From the NCBI RefSeq assembly GCF_963675165.1, contig NC_087387.1, forward strand, positions 371,001 to 435,000: a stretch of DNA of 64,000 nucleotides, read 5' to 3'. Positions 1 to 9,788 of this stretch are shown piece by piece (the first letter of the stretch is position 1; each line of letters opens with the position of its first letter). The notes below the pieces were generated by a model. It was not told the DNA's origin and searched no databases. It saw nothing but the letters and a program-made list of their open reading frames with translations. The stretch is from Halichondria panicea (Eukaryota > Porifera > Demospongiae > Suberitida > Halichondriidae). The translations under genes and the position numbers were made by a program.

Positions 1-425
1 ATACACCATTGATATCATGTATCGTTTAAGATCAACTTTTTCTACAGTAGTCAGCTCATTCACTTCGACTACTTCGTTTGTCGACTGGTTTTGAAAACTC
101 CATTTCGATTTTAGTGGCAGAAGATGATTCTGCAAAAAAACAATTGTAAGTACACAACCTCATATTAATTATATAGTCACATGTGCTCACATGTATACTA
201 GATACACTGAATACTATATGAATATATAATAGGTTCTAAATAATAGTGTGGCTAATTTAGTTCTGTCTAGGGTTGAATTAACATAATTCAGATCTAGCTT
301 ACTGTAGTGACTCCAGGCCCCTTGTTGATCCGCAACAAGTTATTGGGGTCTACTCTGAAATATATAGCATAGCAACAGAGCACTGACAGCAACAGTAGAG
401 TTGTGTAGGCCCAGAAGAGTTTCAT
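1..425 (-). CDS. Glycosyltransferase-like type II membrane protein, copy A (5' part only)
   Basis: Two exons of a gene that continues off the left edge of the window. Exon 1 (303-425) encodes 41 residues: a short cytoplasmic start MKLFWAY, a hydrophobic anchor rich in Leu/Val/Cys, and a luminal stem; it ends at a GTAAGC donor. Exon 2 begins at 129 after a TTTTGCAG acceptor and runs off at position 1. The sequence is nearly identical to exons 1-2 of the full copy at 5370-7082, differing by single bases and a 6-bp indel near the exon 1 end. The type II signal-anchor layout is seen directly. The enzymatic role is inferred only from the full copy. It is the left member of a tandem duplication that also includes part of PAH. 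Confidence 0.6.
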
Positions 426-2164
426 TGCAGAGCTAAACTACCAGTATACATATACATATACATATACATAATTATACATTATAATATATATTATACAGTC
501 AAACCGCAATGGTTCCAGCACATGCTCCTCGTGGAGTTTTATTTTCTCATGAATATAATTATTAATGAGCTATTCGCAATTGCTTGCGCAAAAGTAGCAT
601 TTTTTTATAACTCTCTTCCCTTTGCAGTTTGTTTCCTGCTTCCTGCACCAATCTATTACACATGGCAGGAACTAAATATAGCCACAAAGCCGCCACGTGG
701 CTTTGCTTAGAAACTTCAACACAAACAAATTTAGACAAATTTACATGCCACAGCAAACTGAACTGACATTGCAAAAGTATGAGATGAATTTGAACATGTT
801 CAGTGCTATCTTATAGGATTGATGAACATCTATATGTAATTGTTTTTCGTGTCGATCCATTGAGAGTCGAGAAATGCATCGTTGAAAATGCTGTATAAAA
901 AACCACAAAATAGTACTAGTTGGAGAGATGTGAGCACACAATAAGCCACATTTTGTGTATTACATCCAACAGATGTCCTCCTCAATACATTCCAAGCATC
1001 GTCCAAATCAGTCGTGATGTACTTGAATTCTGTGTGGTACGAAAAATATGCTATTATTACAGGTCAAAAATTTTTTTAATCAGGAATTACCTGAACAGAC
1101 CATTGTATATGCTTACCCCACTGTAGAGAAGCTCAGCTAACCTACCCAGCTTATTTAGTATACCTAGCAAGTGGAATAAACCTGTAATGTTACTCATAAA
1201 TTATTCCTGAACATCCAACATTAACGAGCAACAGGTTAATTAATCTCACCATTATTTGCCACGTAATAGCGAGTTTTTAAGCATTTCTAAATGTTAGCAG
1301 CAGTGGGATACAGCCATTATTACTGTGGCTGTGGACCAGGGTGTACTTCTGGTCCATTTGCAGAGAGATTGCTGAAACGAAAGAGCCGGAAATTGAATTG
1401 GACTCAGACAGCGAAGACCAGTGACAGTGACAAGGAGAATATAGAGACAAAAGTCATCACTGGCCTGGAGTAAAAGACGAATTGATAGATATGCAAACAT
1501 GACTGAACATTTAACCATATATAATGTTTTAACTATGCTCTTTGTATTGTTTGCATACTATTTATGATATATTCACAATGTAGTGCCATCTACAAAAGTC
1601 AACTGACAAATTGTTGCAAAGAGAATACAGTTACAAAAATCTGCATACACTTAGCTTAATAACATTGGAACAGACTTATATAGTTAGAAGTTGTGTCCCA
1701 CCCGTAACAGACTAGCTACTCCATGTAAAAGCCCAAAATCATGTTTACAGGAATGGCAATTTTGGCTACATTACTCAACAAAACTTGCTTCAACTTGAAG
1801 TATACCCCTAATTTCAAACATATACTACAAAACCAACTTCAGTACTTACCTTTTGAGCTTTGAACAGCTTCTAACAGTGGTCTGGGTCTATGCTACACAG
1901 CTCTAACTACAGGGAGCTACTCACACAATGGCACCAGCTATTTGCTTCCGGACACGCCCACTTCCTGGAAAATAAACTTCTCGCATTTATTCCAGTTGCT
2001 GTTCGACATTATATATACGTATACAGTGGGCATGCAGTATGTATAGTGGCTTACCACAGTATGTATAGTGGCATGTGCAACGTATCATGATTATACACAC
2101 ATAAACACACACAACAGCCTTTATATAATAATTATAGTCTAAAAGTTTTTAATGAAAGTTTCAA
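426..2164. other. Spacer with ~1.6-kb insertion relative to copy B
   Basis: In copy B the glycosyltransferase start and the PAH stop codon are about 155 bp apart (7083-7237). Here they are separated by 1.7 kb. Homology to copy B breaks at about 440 and resumes at about 2028 (CAGTGGGCATGCAG). The extra DNA is AT-rich, includes a (CATATA)n-like stretch near 450 and a CAGTCAAACC box at 497 that resembles the end of Tc1/mariner-type elements, but no matching opposite end was found. Around 1360-1430 one frame reads EPEIELDSDSEDQ then stop. This looks like the tail of a decayed transposase or gene, but that is a guess. No convincing gene is present. Confidence 0.5.
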
Positions 2165-3627
2165 TCACTGTAGCTTCCTCAGTGCGTCTTGTAGGATATC
2201 CACTTCGTACTTGATATCGCTCACCAGATTCTGCACTGAGCTCTTGTCCTTGATGATGTCCACACTCTGGGTGTAGGGGTCGTAACGCACAGAGAATGGC
2301 CGGGGGATTGTACGTGCAAATTCCCTATAGAGAGAAGAGAAACGAAGTATACAAATAAGGACACTTGGCCAGTAATGATATATTTAGATCCCATGCATTT
2401 GAGTATATTTAGCAGGGAACTACAGCTATTATAGTACCGTACTATATTATAACTTAGTATAAACAATGCATGCATGAGTGCATACAATTATGGGTACAGG
2501 CATTGTTATCAGTTTTACACCTGGTACACAATTGAGTAACAGTATAGGTATACCGTATATATATATAGCTGGTTATTTTCGTATGAGGGATGTTATACAT
2601 GCATAATTATAACCAAAACAATTTCGGCCATACACAATTCCTCTCTTATTAGTCATAGATGCACAATGTATTGCAAGTGTATGTATGGTCAGCAGTACGG
2701 ATATTACTGTAGTCACTCACATCAGCTTCTGTTTAGCATTTTCAAAGCTATTGGCCAAGAAGTAGACTGGTTGCATCTCTGTGATGGGGTACTTCTGAAA
2801 AGAGGTTTTGAATGGATCGAGGGGACGCACATCAGGCTTGTCAGACAGGCAGTACTGTGTGTGTGTGGGGGGGGGGGGGGGGGTCTCAATTTGCAATAAA
2901 AATATGGAGCTAGCTTTATTTCGTATATAGAGGGTTAGGATTAACACAAGGTATATATACAACATACATGTCCACATCAAAGCTATGGAAGCTACCGGCA
3001 CTTTAATGTGGACATGTGCATGTCAGTCATGTTTAAGCAACTGTTAGGAATTTTGAGCACTAAAAGTATGTCTCTCAGCTGATACCTCCAACTCCCCAAA
3101 GGAGGAGAGTAGACCAGCTCCATATGCCTTGGTCTGCCCGTTCTGCTTGCACAGACCAAACTCAATAGTAAACCAGTAGAGCTGCAGGGGTGAGGTGAAA
3201 GTGCAGGATAAGGTAGGAGGGAAAGTGAAGCAGAAAATCAATGACAGGACATTGCACACAATACACACACACACACACACAACACCTAAACGATCATACA
3301 TGTATACTAGTAGTATAATTACGCACACACACACACACACACGCTTAAAAAACACTGCCAGCTAAAAGAGAGTAAACTGACCGTTGCCAACTGTTGTATA
3401 TATTCCTCAGGGGCTCCGAGGGAGGCCAGCCCAATCTCTTGTGAGAACTGAGCAAATGATGGGTCACAGAACAGGGGCACATGGCCGAGCAGTTCATGAC
3501 AGACATCAGGCTCAGGGGTGTAGTTTGGCTTGGAGAAATGACGGATGTACTGGGTCGAGTGGAACACACGAAAATCCAGCCCAGCAAGGAAGTCACGCGA
3601 GGATAGTAAACCTGTGTTTGTGCGTGC

Positions 3628-3682
<55 letters not shown>

Positions 3683-4381
3683 CTACTGATACAACTCCAA
3701 CCAAACGTTTCCATATCAATCACATGAACAGCTACCATAATTGACCACATAACTGTGTTTGTGTAGGAGAGTGAGTGAGAGTAATATGATAAACCACAAG
3801 GAGAAGGAGTAGCCAGAGTTATGCAAGTTTTACTATATCAAATTATATACTTGTACAGCAGGAAGTTTGGCAAATCAAGGTGAGAGTCATTACTGTGACC
3901 ACTGTGGTATATGGCAGTTATACCAGAGGAGGTATTTGGTTTGGCTTGACTTTCATAATGTTTGTCATACCGATATTTCGTACAGCTCAGGATAGTGACA
4001 TTGAACCTATTGTGCCAGGATTTTCGTAGGTACTCATTGACCACATAACTTTCAGGCCAAACCCAACACTAAACTTCACTACTGATTCAGAAACCTGTGA
4101 TCTTTATAGTTGCAGCTTCTACTTTTAGGGACTGTTCCAGCACCACACATGTACATGTGTATATGAATCTAAAATAGCAAGGGGCTAGTGTGTGTTCCCA
4201 CTACGAGCATAACAAGCACAGAGGTACTGTACAAGGGGCCAGCAAATAATAATTTATTATGGAACAGAGTTAGTTTCTGTACCTGCAACTGGTCTGAGCC
4301 TGAACCCAGTGCATGATTGCAGGTATTGAGAGACCTATTCCAGTTGGGGAATATTGTCCTCCCTGTAGTGAACACAGATAG

Positions 4382-4454
<73 letters not shown>

Positions 4455-5046
4455 CACAGTAGGGTTGTGAGTATACACTAAGAGCAAGCACACACTTTCA
4501 GCTTCAGCTCAAGTGTTTAGCCATGAACATACATGCAAGGATCAGTCAATAGCTTAAAGTGCTATAATCATAGTGATACAAATATATGTACACTGCATAC
4601 AAGGAGCACATGACTCTGACTCTTACACAGTGCTACTGCATTCAGCATAGCATACCTGAATCCACAGTTCTCTTGTAGCAGTGGGAAGACATGGTTGTGC
4701 TCCTTGCAAGTGTGAGTAGGGAACAGCTTGATCAGCTCACAAAAGATGGTGCACCTGTGGAAATATTGTTAATAAAAAATTATTGTCACTGTGTACTTAA
4801 ATCTAAAATTGTACTTAGAATTAGAATTAACTGTACGTACATGTACAATGATAACATAACATATCATATACACAGTCGGTAGTACACACACTGAAATATA
4901 ATTTCAAACTTGAAAGATGTGCATTTTGTAGTTCCCAGGGAGATATAGATGTAAGTAAGTGTACTGATATTTAATATTGTAAAATGTACGCTCACCAGGT
5001 GTTGACCTCCTTGTCAGTGTACTCCACATGAGGTATTGGCTCTCCA
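2165..5046 (-). pseudogene. Truncated phenylalanine hydroxylase, copy A (exons 5-11 only)
   Basis: Seven exons match exons 5-11 of the complete PAH gene at 7238-12643 with the same lengths and phases: 4996-5046, 4656-4754, 4283-4362, 3382-3611, 3086-3181, 2721-2854 and 2165-2324. They encode the catalytic core, including the [12 protein letters not shown] iron-binding segment, the IEFGL glutamate segment and the C-terminal tetramerisation helix. No frameshift or stop was found in these exons. Exons 1-4 (start codon, ACT regulatory domain, start of the catalytic domain) are absent. Homology to copy B ends at about 5167, in intron 4. Without a start or promoter it is most likely a non-functional partial duplicate. 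An assembly artefact from divergent haplotypes is an alternative. Confidence 0.8.
4384..4450. repeat. (TG)n microsatellite in PAH copy A intron
   Basis: Nearly pure TG dinucleotide run about 67 bp long. The matching position in copy B (10208-10236) has a much shorter run, so the tract has changed length since duplication. Confidence 0.95.
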
Positions 5047-5369
5047 CTATCTATACACGGGAATAAAAATACAAGAACATTTTGGTTCTGCAAGTGATTT
5101 GGTAAAGATGGTTACAGTAAAAAGATGCTAACATAGTATTGTATATTGAGTTAGTGAAAGTGTCGATCAGTGCTCTAGTTTTGCATAATTATCTAGAACC
5201 TCTTTTATGGTATATCTACATCAATAATATTGTGTTTTCATTGAGATTAGTTATGCCTTGTATAATAATGTTTTGAATCACTGTATATGCATGCACTCAC
5301 TTCCCCCCCCCCCCTACTAGTACTATTTTGACTATTAATAATAATTATATACAAGGAGGATAACATTGA

Positions 5370-7082
5370 TCAACATACATCATGGTCAATATGCAGACCA
5401 TTTGACTTTTCCTTTATACATACAGTATAATGCAAGTCACTAGCGGAGTATGTACTGTTGCTATGGTAATCTACAAATCTGTTCACGAGAGCACTCTGAA
5501 AACTTCCACTCCCAACAGTCAGTAGCAGTCTACCGTCAAACAGACTGGCTTCTTCGACCAATGAAATGAATCCTGTGTTGGATTTATTGATATTCTGCGG
5601 AACGTATTCTGATGCATTAACAGTTAACATTGATGTCATTTTATTCATCTCCTCTTTGCATTTCTTACCAGGATGCCAGTGCCCTTGATAGTGGCAAGAA
5701 TCAGTACCGTGTTCGCCAATGTCTTTGATAAATATTGTTCGATTGAGTGGAATCTGTGTTTTGTTGGAGATAGCCTCTAGAAGTAGTTGCACTCTCTTCA
5801 TGCAGCAGCTGTAAAAACCAGTTTGATTTGAGTTGTGTGAATTGAATGCAAACTCAAACAACTTTTCGAACCGAATGTGAACAGAAATGTAGTCGTTTGA
5901 TTTTAGTCTCTTGGATTTCACGAATTGAGCAGCTTGAGATTTTGCTTTCGAGCTGAACGGTATTTGGGTAAAGGGTAGCACACAATGATACATGGTTTTT
6001 GGATCTGTAAATGGTCTTGTGTATTTTCCTTGCCAGCTAACGAAAAGAACACTGGCATTTAGTTTGGAGGAGTCCAAGTAGTTTACTAAATGGTCCATAA
6101 GTTGAACTAGTGATAATGAAACGTCACGATTTACGCAAAATACTTCTTTGATGGAGAATTTTTGGTCGTCAGTAATTGTTCTGTTAAAATCTTTCTGCTG
6201 CTCTTTTCTTAGTACATCTTCAACGGCTGGTGTCAGCGATTTGTATGCTGTGTCCGTGCAAGTAAGAACTGGTTTGTCTTTGTGACTTGAGAAAACACTC
6301 TTTAAAGAAGAGTCCATTATCTTATGAATCTCCCTCGGTAGCACAAACATGTGAGGTGAAAAGTAAACAACAACGATGTTTCTAAAGGATTGTCTCAAGA
6401 ATGAATTCATTGGATCAATCAGACTTTGTTATTGCCTCCAACACACTCGGCATATCTCCTGTGGAATAACTTCATGTCAAGAAGCTCTCGAATATCGTAA
6501 CTGTCAGAATTTTGAAATCCGCTCATTCTCGAGTTTAGAACAAAAGGTTCTACACCTGTAAAATTCCATCTTGTAGCTAGGGACAGAAACTCATTGTAAT
6601 GGATAAAAGCATTCGTAAGCTGCTCCGCATACACCATTGATATCATGTATCGTTTAAGATCAACTTTTTCTACAGTAGTCAGCTCTTTCACTTCGACTAC
6701 TTCGTTTGTCGATTGGTTTTGAAAACTCCATTTCGATTTTAGCGACAGAAGATGATTCTGCAAAAACAATCGATGTATATTGTAAGTACATGCATAACCT
6801 CTCATAATTATATAGTCACACAAGCACACGTATACTAAATAGACTGACTAACTTTTACTATATGAATATATAATGGTTCTATAAATAATAGTGTGGCTAA
6901 TTTAGTTCTATCTATGGTTAAGGTTGAATTAACATAATCCAGATCTAGCTTACTGTAGTGACTCCAGGCCCAGGCCCCTTGTTGACCCGCAACAAGTTAT
7001 TGGGGTCTACTCCGAAATATATAGCATAGCAACAGAGCACTGACAGCAACAGTAAAGTTGTGTAGGCCCAGAAAAGTTTCAT
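5370..7082 (-). CDS. Glycosyltransferase-like type II membrane protein, copy B (frameshifted)
   Basis: Exon 1 (6954-7082) encodes a signal anchor and stem. Exon 2 (5370-6757) encodes the luminal domain after a TTTTTGCAG acceptor. Exon 2 reads in one frame to about 6422 (ECVGGNNKV, then stop) and then continues in a neighbouring frame (SLIDPMNSFLRQSF) to the end. One extra base in the AAA run near 6424 would rejoin them, giving about 505 residues. The C-terminal half has features of GT-B fucosyltransferases: SVHIRFEKLF resembles the strand that binds GDP-fucose through an HxR motif, and EEASLFDGRLLLTVGSGSFQ resembles the closing part of protein O-fucosyltransferase domains. Several N-glycosylation sequons and cysteines suit a Golgi-lumen enzyme. 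The family call is inference; the membrane topology and frameshift are direct observations. It may be a pseudogene or contain a sequencing error. Confidence 0.5.
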
Positions 7083-7237
7083 TGTAGAGCTAAACTAGAT
7101 CCAGTGGGCATGCAGTATGATTCACTGTACATCGCGCATGCGCAACACATCATTGATTACCTGTATAGCAAAAAGTACACACATGAACACACACAACAGC
7201 CTATATATATCTAAACGTTTTTTAATGAAAGTTTCAA

Positions 7238-8638
7238 TCACTGTAGCTTCCTCAGTGCGTCTTGTAGGATGTCCACTTCATACTTGATATCGCTCACCAG
7301 GTTCTGCACTGAGCTCTTGTCCTTGATGATGTCTACACTCTGGGTGTAGGGGTTGTAACGCACAGAGAATGGCCGGGGGATCGTATGTGCAAATTCCCTA
7401 TAGAGAGAAGAGAAACGAAGTATACAAATAAGGACACTTGGCCAGTAATGATATATTTAAATCCCATTTGTACGGTGGCCCTGAGTGCTACTCTAGTTGG
7501 TAGTTGGCAGTTGCTAGTTGGCAGTTGGGAGTTGGGAGTTGGTAGTTGGCAATTGGTAGTTGGGAGTTGGCAGTTGGGAGTTCGTAACCTTTAAACTTTG
7601 CAACAATAATTAGCCTGCTTTTATGTAAGTTAAAATTATGATACTGACACCAATAGATCTAGCTGGCCTAAGACGGCAATATTAATCTTTATATGTAGAG
7701 TCTACACATCTAGGTAGGGAGGTAATTTCAAGTCTAATCCCCATGCACCTATATTCCTGGTAGGGGGGGGGGGAGCATTATAGAAACAGGTTTTGCATGG
7801 CAAATCTTAGATTCTATTGAGGCCATTTAAAGTTATGGTTAAAAGATTAGAGGCAGTGCAAAGAAGTTTACTAGCCTCAGACGGCACTAACGTGTGTCCA
7901 CTATACAATGTATAAGTAGGGCTTGCCCCCATCAATGAAGGCTTAAGAGAAACAGAATAATTCCTGGCATTAGTTCATTGCCAACTGCCAACTGCCAACT
8001 ACCAACTGCCAACTACCAACTAGCAACTGCAAACTACCAACTAGGCATTTGAACTATCAAGTATGAACTATCAATTAGAGTAGCACTCGGGGGGGGGGGG
8101 GCGGGGGGGGGCCACCGTACATTTGAGTGTATTTAGCAGGGAACTATGAGCTATAATTATATATAGTATTATAGATTGCTCTGGGCTACAAACTACAACA
8201 TCACAAGTACACATTGTACAAGGAGATACACATAATTATTAACATGCATGCATATAAGTATATCTAAGTACAATGCATGGGTACAGGCATTGTTATCAGT
8301 TGTACACCTGGTACACAATGAGTAACAGTATAGGTATACCATATATATATATAGCTGGTTATTTTCGTATGAGGGAAATTATACATGCATAATTATAACC
8401 AAAACAATTTCGGCCATGCACAATTTATCTCTTATTAGTCATAGATGCACAATGTATTGCAAGTGTGTGTATGGTCAGCAGTACGGATATTACTGTAGTC
8501 ACTCACATCAGCTTCTGCTTAGCATTTTCAAAGCTATTGGCCAAGAAGTAGACTGGTTGCATCTCTGTGATGGGGTACTTCTGAAAAGAGGTTTTGAATG
8601 GATCGAGGGGACGCACATCAGGCTTGTCAGACAGGCAG

Positions 8639-8677
<39 letters not shown>

Positions 8678-9726
8678 GGGGGGGGGTCTCAATTTGCAAT
8701 AAAAATATGGAGCTAGCTTTATTTCGTATATATAGAGGGTTAGGATTAACACAAGGTATATATACAACATACATGTCCACATCAAAGCTATGGAAGCTAC
8801 CAGCACTTTAATGTGGACATGTGCACGTCAGTCATGTTTAAGCAACTGTTAGGAATTTTGAGCACTAAAAGTATGTCTCTCAGCTGATACCTCCAACTCC
8901 CCAAAGGAGGAGAGTAGACCAGCTCCATATGCCTTGGTCTGCCCATTCTGCTTGCACAGACCAAACTCAATGGTAAACCAGTAGAGCTGCAGGGGTGGTG
9001 GTGAAAGTGCATGATAAGGTAGGAGGAAAGTGAAGCAGAAAATCAATGACAGGACATTGCACACAATACACTCGTATAAACACAGTATACTACAATCATG
9101 TGTAAGCTAAAAATGCACTGTACAATCAATTGTATGTACATTGTATATGAACTAATAGTAATTTTTGTGTATATAATATAATTATACACACACACATGCA
9201 CACGACACCTATATACACACACATGCACACGACACCTATACACACACACATGCACACGACACCTATACACGTGTAACAACAATGAGAGCTACATACATTA
9301 TACAACATTTACTAGTAGTATAATTATGCACGCACACACACACGCTTAAAAACACTGCCAAGTGAGGACACTTGGCAGTGTTTTTAAGCGTGTGTGTGTG
9401 AACTGACCGTGGCTAACTGTTGTACATATTCCTCAGGGGCTCCGAGGGAGGCCAGCCCAATCTCTTGTGAGAACTGGGCAAATGATGGGTCACAGAACAG
9501 GGGCACATGGCCGAGCAGCTCATGACAGACATCAGGCTCAGGGGTGTAGTTTGGCTTGGAGAAATGACGGATGTACTGGGTCGAGTGGAACACACGGAAA
9601 GCCAGCCCAGCAAGGAAGTCACGCGAGGATAGTAGACCTGTGTTTGTGCGTGTGTGTGTGTGTGTGGTGTGTGTGTATGTGGGTGTGTGGTGTGTGTGTG
9701 GGTGTGTGTGTGTGTGTGGGTGGTGT

Positions 9727-9788
<62 letters not shown>

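Noticed and set aside
1291-1473. 60-codon frame starting MLAAVGYSHYYCGCG
   Set aside because: Lies in the copy A insertion, overlaps another equally short frame, and has no conserved feature.
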